Positions 35,044-43,196 of a stretch of DNA of 64,000 bases are shown one piece after another (positions within the stretch are counted from its first letter, which is position 1; each line of letters starts with the position of its first letter). Below the pieces are notes generated by a model. That model ran no database searches and was not told the origin of the DNA. It was given only the letters and a program-made list of their open reading frames with translations. This stretch comes from Bryobacteraceae bacterium (GTDB lineage: Bacteria; Acidobacteriota; Terriglobia; Bryobacterales; Bryobacteraceae), in contig JAIEMJ010000003.1 of the NCBI GenBank assembly GCA_019752335.1, forward strand, positions 62,001-126,000. The letters run 5' to 3'. The position numbers and the translations under genes were made by a program.

Positions 35044-35317
35044 ACTGACCCTCCAAAGAACTCGAAAGCACAAGCGACTTCGTCTACACACTCACCTCGA
35101 TGTTCATGCACTCCGTTCGGAATTCGGCCAGGATTCAACGGCTCATCGTCGAGACGTCACCCGGCTGCAAAGGCCAACTTGAGCCTGTAAGGTGGAAAGT
35201 GGACATTAGGCAACTAAGCCCACAAACGTCAATACGCATGTCAGGGGAGGATTCCGGCAGCGTCTTCAACATCCCGCAAGAGGAGGACGAAAAGTGCATG
35301 CCGGGCTAAATAACTCT

Positions 35318-35590
35318 ATGGACGTAATCAAGATGATTCGAGCGTTGCATGCTGAGCGGGAGACGTTGCAAGAAGCAATACTTGTGCTGGAGAGACTGGT
35401 TAGCGGCCAAGGGAGACGGAGGGGAAGACCGCCGCGGTGGATGTCCGCATCGAATGCTCCGGCGACATCCCCGCCCAACGCTGCTCCTAAGAAGCGGGTA
35501 CTCAGCGCTGAGGCGCGAGCGCGGATAGCTGCCGGACAAAAGAGACGATGGGAGGCCGTTCGCCGGGTTTCGGCGCAAGGCTCCGCATGA
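35318..35590 (+). CDS. Small protein with AT-hook-like motif, 90 aa
   Basis: The ATG at 35318 gives MDVIKMIRALHAERETLQEA (helix), then RRRGRPPRW, a GRP-type AT-hook, and a C-terminal SAEARARIAAGQKRRWEAVR motif widespread in small bacterial DNA-binding proteins. It is one of few plus-strand genes in this part. A regulatory or nucleoid-type role is inferred. Confidence 0.6.
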   Translation: MDVIKMIRALHAERETLQEAILVLERLVSGQGRRRGRPPRWMSASNAPATSPPNAAPKKRVLSAEARARIAAGQKRRWEAVRRVSAQGSA

Positions 35591-35735
35591 AGTCTAGGAA
35601 ACGCCTCGACCAGCTACGAGAAGCGGGATTCTCCCCTGCGCGATCAAGACTACGCGGCGGTGCTTGCTGCTTGCGGAGAGGGTTCGGAGTTATGAATCGC
35701 CAGGGCCATTTCCTGAAGGAATGTTGCGATGGGGA

Positions 35736-36143
35736 TCATGGTTCTTCGATCGACAGAAGGTCTAAATCGACCTCGGCACTGATCGGCACTTCCGTCCTAA
35801 AATCTACTTTCGACTGCAAGTAGAAACCTGAACCCTCACGTGGTTCAGGCCGCGTTTCACCATCGCGGCCGCACAGCCGTCGCAAGACCTCGCGTTGCCC
35901 GATGCTTGTGTATGTCTCCTTGACGCCAATCGCCTTTATGACCAGCCGGTCTCCAAAATGTTCGGTGAGCCGGCCGATGATCCGCAGAACCTCGCGATAT
36001 TCGAAAGGCGGATCGTGGGGACGGGGCGAAAACCCTTGGCATAGGCGGCCGGCCAGATCGGGAGCGTTTGGGCAGACCCATCGGCGCTTGGTTCGCTCCG
36101 ACAAGCGGCAGGTCTTCCCGTCGATCAGGACTCGCAGATGCAT
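35736..36143 (-). CDS. Hypothetical protein, 135 aa
   Basis: GAGAGGAGAA directly precedes the ATG at 36143. The sequence has a Cys-containing segment (RRWVCPNAPDLAGRLCQGFS) and a central ITGRLTEHFG-like helix (VLRIIGRLTEHFGDRLVIKA). I do not recognise the family. It lies downstream of the DUF2997 gene in the same direction. Confidence 0.5.
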   Translation of the reverse strand: MHLRVLIDGKTCRLSERTKRRWVCPNAPDLAGRLCQGFSPRPHDPPFEYREVLRIIGRLTEHFGDRLVIKAIGVKETYTSIGQREVLRRLCGRDGETRPEPREGSGFYLQSKVDFRTEVPISAEVDLDLLSIEEP

Positions 36144-36270
36144 TTCTCCTCTCCCGTTCGCACCAGCAGTGAGATCATCACATGGACCATCTCCACTCTA
36201 ATAGAGAGGCTTTATTAAGGCAAAGCTCCAAGGACTATTCGGAGCGCGCACTCGTTGCGTGTATCTCCGC

Positions 36271-36471
36271 TCAGGAGCGGCTCTTAACCCGCTGATCCTG
36301 CAACTCTTTGGCATCGCCATAGAAGGCCGGCTTCCTGCGCTGTAGTTTCGGCCGGTCCGCGCCCTGAAAATCCTTCAGGACCTTCTCGCATCCTTGGCCC
36401 CCAAAGCCGTCCAAATCGACGGAACTGTCTCCGCCCTGGTCGATGACCACCGTGATCGTCTTCTGTTGCAT
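36271..36471 (-). CDS. DUF2997-like small protein, 66 aa
   Basis: The start at 36471 gives MQQKTITVVIDQGGDSSVDL and GFGGQGCEKVLKDFQ, the pattern of DUF2997 (a short protein often encoded beside a DUF1257 protein and an AAA ATPase). The C-terminal tail is basic. It starts 11 bases after the DUF1257 gene. Confidence 0.75.
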   Translation of the reverse strand: MQQKTITVVIDQGGDSSVDLDGFGGQGCEKVLKDFQGADRPKLQRRKPAFYGDAKELQDQRVKSRS

Positions 36472-36482
36472 GACTGCATCTC

Positions 36483-36896
36483 CTATCGCACGACAAACTG
36501 CAAGCGGATCTGTGGGCCGTTCGGCGTCTGAACGACCTCTTTGCCACGGAAGACATAGCCCTTCGCCTTGGCGACCGCCATGGTCTGGCTCTCTTTGTAA
36601 TGCTGATTCACCGCTCCAAGCCACTGGTCACCGTAACCGATGCTTCGATCGTACTCGCTCAGAAGCGCGCGAAAGCGCCCGTCTGCGCCCCGTACAAAGC
36701 CGATATCGTTGGATGCGCTGTCAAGGTGTGCCCGCCGGATAATCAGGTGTGCTCGCTCCGGCCGCTCATCCCCCTGATAGCCCACTAGTGCAGCGCCCTG
36801 CGCGTTTACTTCCACTTGATATCCCATGTTTGACAGTCCCTCAACGAGGAACCGTTCTTCACACATGATCGTCTCAAATTCGCCGTATGCCGACAT
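36483..36896 (-). CDS. DUF1257 family protein, 137 aa
   Basis: The start at 36896 gives MSAYGEFETIMCEERFLVEG, then VEVNAQGAALVGYQGDERPE and DIGFVRGADGRFRALLSEYD. These are the features of DUF1257 (Ycf35-like). It ends with a conserved tail (KAKGYVFRGKEVVQTPNGPQ). The DUF1257/DUF2997/AAA ATPase group recurs in mobile elements and cyanobacteria, but its job is unknown. Confidence 0.8.
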   Translation of the reverse strand: MSAYGEFETIMCEERFLVEGLSNMGYQVEVNAQGAALVGYQGDERPERAHLIIRRAHLDSASNDIGFVRGADGRFRALLSEYDRSIGYGDQWLGAVNQHYKESQTMAVAKAKGYVFRGKEVVQTPNGPQIRLQFVVR

Positions 36897-37034
36897 TGCC
36901 TGGTCTCCTTTCCAGTGCCATGAGTCTCTGGTTTCGGCGTCAAAGCGCCACGACTGACTCGCAGATCGTTGTCTCGGTTCCGGGTCTTGGCCGGTTGAGC
37001 ATCGCTTCGACATCGAAGCGTTCAAACCTCAGGT

Positions 37035-37260
37035 GTATTCGGATTTCAGCGTGGAAGTCTCTGCGCGGTCGGGGTGCGGATGACTTGGCTCCAGCCCAAG
37101 TTGCATATTCACCATCCTCAAAATGCCAATTGGCGTGACCCGTAAGGGCGAGGTTCGTGAAAGTGTCGTGATGCCTTCTCAGACAAAACCATCCGTGCAA
37201 CCGTACCAGCCCAGCCGAGGCTGGACTGTTTGTCGGACTTCCACGCTGAAATCCGAATAC
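37035..37260. repeat. 226-bp segment bounded by a perfect 25-bp inverted repeat
   Basis: The arms at 37035-37059 and 37236-37260 are perfect reverse complements (beginning GTATTCGGATTTCAGCG). The interior has no gene of its own. It may be a small non-autonomous mobile element or a duplicated fragment. No flanking direct repeat was seen. Confidence 0.6.
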
Positions 37261-37290
37261 CCATTGCGCCTGCTGGCGTAGAATCAGAAC

Positions 37291-37497
37291 ATGCCGGGCG
37301 ACTTCACAGAGCAATGGACCACTGCGGCAGCCGGTCAGATTGGAAACTTCCTGGCTAATGCGCTGTCCGCCGAACGAGAGGCATGTGCCGCAATCGTGGA
37401 GCAAGAAGCTGAAGCAGGCGCCAGCCCGGCGGAGATCGCCGCTAAGATCAGGAAAAGGACGCTCGGCGATAACGAGTTCATTCGCAAGTGCCCGTAA
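37291..37497 (+). CDS. Possible small protein, 68 aa
   Basis: The product (FTEQWTTAAAGQIGNFLANA, then AEREACAAIVEQEAEAGASP, then EIAAKIRKR) is helical and coding-like. No ribosome site precedes the ATG, but a TAGAAT hexamer ends 6 bases upstream, which would fit a leaderless transcript. It converges on the AAA ATPase gene. Confidence 0.35.
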   Translation: MPGDFTEQWTTAAAGQIGNFLANALSAEREACAAIVEQEAEAGASPAEIAAKIRKRTLGDNEFIRKCP

Positions 37498-37515
37498 CCG
37501 GCAACTGGGAGATCC

Positions 37516-39021
37516 TCATCCTTCCATGTCGCGAAACGTCCGGCCCGGACGTGCAGCCACGGCGGACTCCTGGAACCTGTAAACGCCCGGTTGAGAGGCG
37601 CTGATGAACTTCCCGGATGCCTGCTGGCGGAGCGTTTTGATCTGGTCGGCTGCGGAGCGAGATACCGGTACAATGTACTCGGCCGACTCCTTGAGAGCGA
37701 GCTTCAGCCGGTACGACTTTCGGCAACACTCCTTGATCTCCGCACCGGTCCAACCGTCGTCGTCCGGTAGTTCATCGCTCAAGCCGTACTTGTCCAGATA
37801 GATCTTCCAAATCGCCGCCCGTTCGTCCTGCGTCGGCAAATCAAAGAAGAACGTTCCAAGCGTGAACCGTCTTCGTAACTCCGGCGGCAGCGTGCCGATT
37901 GAGTTGCACGTCGCCATCCACAGACTCCGGCCGTTGGTTACGGCATCCACGACCTTGAGCGCCGCGCGGAGGCGCTCTCCCGAGGCCCCGACCATAGCAT
38001 TCTGCATGGCGCACAGATCGAAGGCGATCGTCGGTATCTTGGCTGTGTTGCCAGTCGCCTTAGCGATCAGACTCTTGGCGGCGCCAGGAGGTCCGATCAG
38101 TAGCGTGCCGTCTGCGGAGCGGTCCTGCATCCAACTGAGAATCGTCCCCGTCATCTCGGTCTTCACCCCTGACGAGTCCGATCCTGTCCCTGCGAATGCC
38201 TTTTCGATCTCGTCGAGAAAGACAATACCCCGAGGGGCTTCTTCGCCTTCGATCACGGCTCTGAGGAAATGCTTGATGTTGTCGCATCCGCCAACGTCAT
38301 CAAAAGTCTCGCCACCGCGCCAGACTGTGAGACCCGGTGTTTGCTCGATGACCTGACGTTTTCGTTCCCAGACCTGTTCAAGGTCCAGTCCCTTCTTCGA
38401 GAGCGACATCGCGAGAACCTGTTCCGCGGGGAACGCTGCCAAACCCAGCAGCGCATCCACCGCATGCCCACCGGAAGCTGGATCGAGGCACGGGACTTCC
38501 GCCGCCTGGACTGTTTCGTCAACAATGCCGATCAGATCTTCGGCGCCCGGCAGAGGTTCATCCAGTACAAACACGTCTTGGATCAGCTCATCTGGAACAA
38601 CGGCTCCGGGCGTCGTTAGCAGGGCCAGCATTTTCCCGCTTGCCTTAAAGGGGTCACGAAGGTTCCAGATCGCCTGGACAACCTGTGTGTCGCTCCAGAA
38701 GCGTTGGGCGTTCGCGAAGACCAATACCGCGTCATCGGCCATTTGGTTGGCGGCGACAAGAGCGTCCACCGGTCCGAACGTCGCCGGATCCCGTTCACCG
38801 GCCATCTTCCCGATCTCCTTAGCACCCGCCGGATTGCCCTCCGAGAACCCCCGGACGATGTCCCAATGGACAATCGCAGGCTTCTGCCCGACCGATTCTT
38901 GGACGCGGATCACGGTCCGGGCAGGATCGGATGTGCGTATCGTGACCAGCGGCGTCGAGACGCGCCGTGCTGCCAACAGGGTTTTCTGGAAGTGTTCTAT
39001 GGGCCGAAGTGTTGACGGCAT
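37516..39021 (-). CDS. AAA ATPase (Ycf46-like) with Walker B before Walker A
   Basis: This 501-residue ATPase shows Walker B GIVFLDEIE at residues 265-273, upstream of Walker A GPPGAAKS at 310-317. Sensor 1 (MATCN, 369-373) and an arginine-finger-like ELRRRF (381-386) follow. In ordinary AAA proteins Walker A comes first. The segment VFLDEIEKAFAG...GTILSWMQD appears to have been moved before the P-loop. The first 240 residues resemble the non-catalytic N domain of Ycf46-type proteins. The DUF1257 and DUF2997 genes follow, so this is likely an accessory remodeller of the element. Confidence 0.8.
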   Translation of the reverse strand: MPSTLRPIEHFQKTLLAARRVSTPLVTIRTSDPARTVIRVQESVGQKPAIVHWDIVRGFSEGNPAGAKEIGKMAGERDPATFGPVDALVAANQMADDAVLVFANAQRFWSDTQVVQAIWNLRDPFKASGKMLALLTTPGAVVPDELIQDVFVLDEPLPGAEDLIGIVDETVQAAEVPCLDPASGGHAVDALLGLAAFPAEQVLAMSLSKKGLDLEQVWERKRQVIEQTPGLTVWRGGETFDDVGGCDNIKHFLRAVIEGEEAPRGIVFLDEIEKAFAGTGSDSSGVKTEMTGTILSWMQDRSADGTLLIGPPGAAKSLIAKATGNTAKIPTIAFDLCAMQNAMVGASGERLRAALKVVDAVTNGRSLWMATCNSIGTLPPELRRRFTLGTFFFDLPTQDERAAIWKIYLDKYGLSDELPDDDGWTGAEIKECCRKSYRLKLALKESAEYIVPVSRSAADQIKTLRQQASGKFISASQPGVYRFQESAVAARPGRTFRDMEG

Positions 39022-39048
39022 CTCATTTCTCCTTGGGTCTTCAAATCG

Positions 39049-39366
39049 CTAGGCAGGAACTGAAATTGGTTGTGCCGGCCCGCGACGGTGGACAAAGAAC
39101 TCCTGGTGAAGGTCACTCAAGCTTTCCAGCAGAACCCGAGAGGCTTGAGAAGCTTCCGGGTACTTGACGATCAACTCGTCCAAGGATCGCTGGGCGAGGC
39201 CGGCATGATCGTTGGTTTCGATCAGTGTGTGGCAGATTTCGCACGCCGCCCAATCACCAACACTCTCGCCTGCCACATCCGGGGCACAATAGGCGACAAA
39301 GGTCAAAGCGGGATAGCGCCAACTGGGATGCGGCGCCGAGCAGAAATCACATTTCAGATCAGACAT
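39049..39366 (-). CDS. Small zinc-ribbon-like protein, 105 aa
   Basis: Two CxxC pairs (CDFC at residues 6-9 and CEIC about residues 42-45) frame a WRYPALTF segment, suggesting a zinc-binding fold. The remainder is helical. AAGGAGCTTAG precedes the ATG. It is upstream of the AAA ATPase gene by 27 bases and likely co-transcribed. The family is not named. Confidence 0.6.
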   Translation of the reverse strand: MSDLKCDFCSAPHPSWRYPALTFVAYCAPDVAGESVGDWAACEICHTLIETNDHAGLAQRSLDELIVKYPEASQASRVLLESLSDLHQEFFVHRRGPAQPISVPA

Positions 39367-39442
39367 AGGCTAAGCTCCTTACCGGGAACGTTATGGCAGG
39401 CTGGTTAGCGGGCATCCTTTGCGATAGACACTGGTTGCCCAC

Positions 39443-39842
39443 CTAACGAAAAGCCGCGAGAAAGCCTTGCGCCTGTAAATTCGCGTCCCACATTTGCGCG
39501 AACTCCTCGAACTCAGGTGTCAAGCTCGGGCGGCAGTCCATGTGGCCAACGGCGTCCTGTCGCCGGCTCCATTGCTCGACGCCTACGTAGTCGTTTCGGA
39601 AGTGAAGGGCCACAGGATAGTGCCTCCGCCCTCCTGGACGATCTCGAAGAGCATCTCGGATCGCGCATCGGGTCACCATTTTGGACGCCGTAGTGCGCCA
39701 CAGAGATCGCGGTCTGACCGGATGGCCCTGACTCCGCGAGTACCTCAATGACAAGCCGCATCCACGGCGAATTCTCAATCGAGATGTATTTCTCGCTCAC
39801 CAACTCGCCGGCTTCTTCGATAATTTGCAAGATCGTTTTCAT
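39443..39842 (-). pseudogene. DUF6908-like gene with two frameshifts
   Basis: The frame from 39842 gives KYISIENSPWMRLVIEVLAE and ISVAHYGVQNGDPMRDP, the opening of DUF6908 proteins. The expected continuation (FEIVQEGGGTILWPF) is in a second frame. The end (HFRNDYVGVEQWSRRQDAVG, then FEEFAQMWDANLQAQGF) is in a third. Two indels near 39650 and 39600 are needed. Confidence 0.6.
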
Positions 39843-39904
39843 TGCTGGGCTCCTCTGTCGCGCTATCCCGCAGCCAACTCTCAGCGGTGAATACGAGGCG
39901 CGCT

Positions 39905-40315
39905 TTACGGGTCCTGACCAACTAAGCCAAGCTGTTGCTTCGCTCGCGCCACGGTACGCCAGTACTGTCTAACGGCTCGCAACTGCTTCTTGTCAATCGA
40001 GCCATCGGAGTTGATCGGGACACAAGGTCGTTGCTCATGAACCATTGCGTCGACTTCGGAGTATGCCTTGCCATCGCTCGCGATCCGGCATGCGTCATAG
40101 TCACCTCCCGCGTCGTGCTGGGCGATAAAGACGTGCCCTTTGGCAGCAAGGTCTCTTAAGCCGGACGCGTTGCCGTAGTTGGCCTCCGAATCGACGAGGA
40201 ACGAGGTTCCTTCCGGCAGAGCGCGCCCGTATTCCTCTTCGCCAAAGCCCAGTTCTTCAAAAACGGCTAAAGCGGCCGTATGACACAAGACGTGTGCGTA
40301 CGCTCGATCTCCCAT
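39905..40315 (-). CDS. Hypothetical protein, 136 aa
   Basis: The start at 40315 follows GGGAGGAGAA. A longer in-frame extension upstream overlaps the DUF6166-type gene and looks non-coding. The product is helical and acidic in the first half (ALAVFEELGFGEEEYGRALP), with a later ANYGNASGLRDLAAKGHVFI segment. The family is unknown. It is followed by the DUF6908-like pseudogene. Confidence 0.55.
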   Translation of the reverse strand: MGDRAYAHVLCHTAALAVFEELGFGEEEYGRALPEGTSFLVDSEANYGNASGLRDLAAKGHVFIAQHDAGGDYDACRIASDGKAYSEVDAMVHEQRPCVPINSDGSIDKKQLRAVRQYWRTVARAKQQLGLVGQDP

Positions 40316-40541
40316 TTCTCCTCCCAAACAACAGACAGCCGCCAGTGGGCTCGCCACCGCCGCTGTTTCAGCTTGTCGACTGTAAAGAATCTTTGCCGGG
40401 AACCCAGCGAGTGAACCGGCCGGGATCTGCATGCCGCGCGACCATATCCAGCGCAACGCTTGAAACGGCAGGTGGGAAGTAGGGTTACGCATCGGCCTAG
40501 CGGCCGAGCCTTCGCAGGACGCTCGAACGATGTGCAACAGA

Positions 40542-41543
40542 CTATTGCATGCGGTTGGTGTTGCGGAGGGCTTCCTGACTGCCGGTGGCGACACTCCACG
40601 TATTCGCTTGCCGCGGAAGCCCCTCAAGGCCTTCCATGATTTCGGCTGCGGTGAGCCAGGTCGTACATCGCGGCAGCTTCGCGATGACGCCTTCCTTGAA
40701 GGCGTCACACAACGAAGCGGCCAGGCTGTCGTCTTCAAAGAAGTCGCGAAGCAAGCAAATCGCAGTCACTTCCGGACCGGAGCCGCCGTATCCCCACTCG
40801 AAGTGACTGGCTCCCAAGCCCGTCAGTTCGGGCCGGAACGGCAGCGGATCAAATCCGTCGCGCAGGATCTGCGTGATGGAGGGCCCGAGCCGCCGCAAGT
40901 GATAGACCGTGGTCATCGGCTTTGCGGGCGACAGTCTCCTCGTTTCGCAAGGGATGGGATCAACCAGCGCCGTTTGGCAACGCGGCCGCAGCACCAGGAA
41001 GTCGTCATCGATATCGCGATGTTTCAGCACCCAGCGATGGGTATAGCTCTGCACGCCTTTAAGCCAGGCTCGCGGGTCTCCTGAATTGATCTGGGACCAT
41101 TCTTCCGAAGTGAAGTATTCGCTTCCTGCCTGTCGGTCCTTCGACCGCTCCACGTATTCCCAGAGCTCGCCGCTTGCGCGCGCCATTGGCAAGTACAGCC
41201 AAGCCGGAGTCAGTGCAAAGGCAAGCTTGTCCGCAACGCAAAGCCGCGAGATTCGGAGACCGTGTGTGCGCGCATAGTATCGGGAATGGCGGCGACAGAA
41301 ATTGCCCCATTTTGTGCCGAAACAGATGCCCATAATCCGCGCGCCCAGTTCAACGTGGGTTTCCCCTTCCGGCCCCTCCATCGAGTTCTTCGCAAAGTAG
41401 CCGAGATCGTGAACCGCGAAAGCGCACCACAGCCTGGGATCACGCGGGAAGCCGTAGAGCCTCCACCACGAGATAGCCACGGACAGCGGGTGCAGAAACA
41501 TATTGTGAACGCCAAATAGGATGCTTTTGGTGCCTACGCGCAT
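40542..41543 (-). CDS. HD-like / DUF6166-like fusion protein, 333 aa
   Basis: The ATG at 41543 follows GAGGAGGACA. The N-terminal domain has FAVHDLGYFAKNSMEGPEGE with HD at residues 45-46 and a later THVELGARI His, which could be a reduced HD phosphohydrolase-like metal site. The C-terminal domain (SHFEWGYGGSGPEVTAICLL, then FKEGVIAKLP) resembles DUF6166. It is a fusion of two domains that are normally separate. No enzyme activity can be claimed. Confidence 0.5.
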   Translation of the reverse strand: MRVGTKSILFGVHNMFLHPLSVAISWWRLYGFPRDPRLWCAFAVHDLGYFAKNSMEGPEGETHVELGARIMGICFGTKWGNFCRRHSRYYARTHGLRISRLCVADKLAFALTPAWLYLPMARASGELWEYVERSKDRQAGSEYFTSEEWSQINSGDPRAWLKGVQSYTHRWVLKHRDIDDDFLVLRPRCQTALVDPIPCETRRLSPAKPMTTVYHLRRLGPSITQILRDGFDPLPFRPELTGLGASHFEWGYGGSGPEVTAICLLRDFFEDDSLAASLCDAFKEGVIAKLPRCTTWLTAAEIMEGLEGLPRQANTWSVATGSQEALRNTNRMQ

Positions 41544-41586
41544 AACTGTCCTCCTCGTTGCGTGGTCCCGTGGGGTCGCATCGCTG

Positions 41587-41955
41587 CTAGTCGCGCAGCA
41601 GTGCCTGAATTCCAAGCGCTGTTCCTTTCAACCCGACCAACACCAATGTCGTCAAAAGGAACCGCGCGCAATTGCCACCGATGACAAGCTCCCACAAGGC
41701 GATTCCGCAGGATGTTGTTGCCGCGATGGCCGGAAGCCACCTGGATACGACCGGATCGAACCCCGAAACGGGCATCTCAACGCGGCGTTGCGGAGAAGAG
41801 CCTCCAGCCGTATCTACGCGAATCATTTCGACCCACGTCGCGTACCAACACCACCACACCGCAATTGCCGTCGCGATCCAAATCAGCGAGAGTATCCAGG
41901 GAGATAGGGCACGTTCGCCTTCGCCGAGCGCCACCTGGCCTTTAGCGCCGACCAT
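41587..41955 (-). CDS. Small membrane protein, 122 aa
   Basis: Membrane helices are predicted at about residues 19-40 (WILSLIWIATAIAVWWCWYA), 74-92 and 98-118. It overlaps the end of the preceding 94-aa membrane protein gene by 14 bases. The family is unrecognised. It may anchor a complex of the element. Confidence 0.55.
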   Translation of the reverse strand: MVGAKGQVALGEGERALSPWILSLIWIATAIAVWWCWYATWVEMIRVDTAGGSSPQRRVEMPVSGFDPVVSRWLPAIAATTSCGIALWELVIGGNCARFLLTTLVLVGLKGTALGIQALLRD

Positions 41956-42226
41956 TGGGACGCTCTAGCCGGAGTACAAAGACCTGCTCTGAATGCTGCA
42001 CCGGTAACTCGGTACTCGGCGGGCTTTCCGGCCTGACAGTTGGCCCCTGCTCAGGGCTTGTTCGCCGCGGAGCGATCCGGTTGAACACGTGGATCAGAAC
42101 CGGAGTTCCACTCAGCGCGCCGCAAAGCGCACCGAGCTCATTGGCACGCAGGAAGCTGCTGAAGATCACGAGCAATACTACGAAAACGCAGAACACCAAA
42201 CCGACGTTCTTGATTCGCTTCATCAC
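41942..42226 (-). CDS. Small membrane protein, 94 aa
   Basis: A strong N-terminal membrane helix (VGLVFCVFVVLLVIFSSFLR) and a second hydrophobic stretch (GALCGALSGTPVLIHVF) are followed by a proline-rich cytoplasmic-type tail. It overlaps the following 122-aa membrane protein gene. The function is unknown. Confidence 0.55.
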   Translation of the reverse strand: MMKRIKNVGLVFCVFVVLLVIFSSFLRANELGALCGALSGTPVLIHVFNRIAPRRTSPEQGPTVRPESPPSTELPVQHSEQVFVLRLERPNGRR

Positions 42227-42285
42227 ATGCTCCCTTGCTAAGAATCTGCCCAGCTTTTACGCCGCCCGTCTGAGGCAACCAGCCG

Positions 42286-42978
42286 CTAGGTTGCAGCCCC
42301 TTGCACTGCCTCATCGTGGACGGCAGCCGGTGTCGCCGCCACGACCACGGTTTTGGGTGCCACTAAGTAGTGCTGGTGTGTACACCCCACGCAGTTTGCC
42401 CCCTGGATTGCCGCCTTTAGTACACCGACCAAATCGGCCCGAATCTCAAGTCGCTCCCCGGCTTTGTTAAAAAACTCAGGGAGGATTTCGCAGGCTGCAT
42501 TTCCCCTGCTGGTCAGGTCGAGCGGTAGATATCCCTGTCGGCCACGGAACATGACGCTCGACTCAATACGGCCGCGGCGGCCGTTCGTAGTTGGCGCGGC
42601 AGCGTACTTCACGACTAAGATGTCATAGGTATTTTTGACGCGGAAAACCTCCACGCTCAACAGTAGCGGCGCGATCACAAGTCCATGTCGGCCGTTGGCG
42701 CCGACGGAATCGATCGGTTGGAGCCAGGGTAATTGCTCGCCGTTTTCGCCGCAGAACGTTACGTATCTCCCGATGTCTTTTGCCGCACCGCCTGATTCCA
42801 CACCTCGCAGCACGGACCGCTTCGCGCCCGTTTGGTACTGAAGCGAGACTTCCGGCTGGCACAAGACGCCCACCTCTTGCAGACGTCTTTCGATCCGTCG
42901 CCTTTCGCCGGGCGCTACTATGCTCGGAGGTCTGAGGCTTTTTTCGTGATTGGCTTCCGCCTCTTCGAACGTCGGCAT
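42286..42978 (-). CDS. Hypothetical protein, 230 aa
   Basis: The ATG at 42978 has AAAGGAGAA upstream, so the longer frame from 43074 is not used. The product starts helical (TFEEAEANHEKSLRPPSIVA) and then has a beta-rich domain (RYVTFCGENGEQLPWLQPID, GLVIAPLLLSVEVFRVKNTY). A CVGCTHQH pair near the end might bind metal. The family is unknown. Confidence 0.55.
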   Translation of the reverse strand: MPTFEEAEANHEKSLRPPSIVAPGERRRIERRLQEVGVLCQPEVSLQYQTGAKRSVLRGVESGGAAKDIGRYVTFCGENGEQLPWLQPIDSVGANGRHGLVIAPLLLSVEVFRVKNTYDILVVKYAAAPTTNGRRGRIESSVMFRGRQGYLPLDLTSRGNAACEILPEFFNKAGERLEIRADLVGVLKAAIQGANCVGCTHQHYLVAPKTVVVAATPAAVHDEAVQGAAT

Positions 42979-42980
42979 CG

Positions 42981-43196
42981 TTAATTCTCCTTTCGTTTTG
43001 AGACCCAGAGATCGGCGACGACGGCGCTCGTCAGGATCCCCGCTACTTGCGAAGACAAGCAGCCGAGCGACCATGCGCCAAAGATTACGCCCATCAGGAC
43101 ATTACCGGCGATGGCCAACACCAAGGCGGAAATGACGGTCCAGTCTGAAGTCGCGGACCGAAGGCTCGATTTGACCGACCAACGTTCGGCAGTCAC
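42981..43196 (-). CDS. Small membrane protein, 71 aa
   Basis: The GTG at 43196 overlaps the stop of the primase-like gene as GTGA, so this start is preferred. Two membrane helices are predicted (VISALVLAIAGNVLMGVIFG and CLSSQVAGILTSAVVADLWV). The function is unknown. Confidence 0.55.
   Translation of the reverse strand: MTAERWSVKSSLRSATSDWTVISALVLAIAGNVLMGVIFGAWSLGCLSSQVAGILTSAVVADLWVSKRKEN

Noticed and set aside
36940-37404. Long minus-strand frame between DUF1257 and the AAA gene
   Set aside because: It overlaps the DUF1257 gene start and the inverted-repeat segment, has no ribosome site and its product is unconvincing.
39905-40738. 277-aa version of the 136-aa gene
   Set aside because: The N-terminal half overlaps the HD/DUF6166 gene in another frame and is non-coding in character. 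A strong ribosome site precedes the ATG at 40315.
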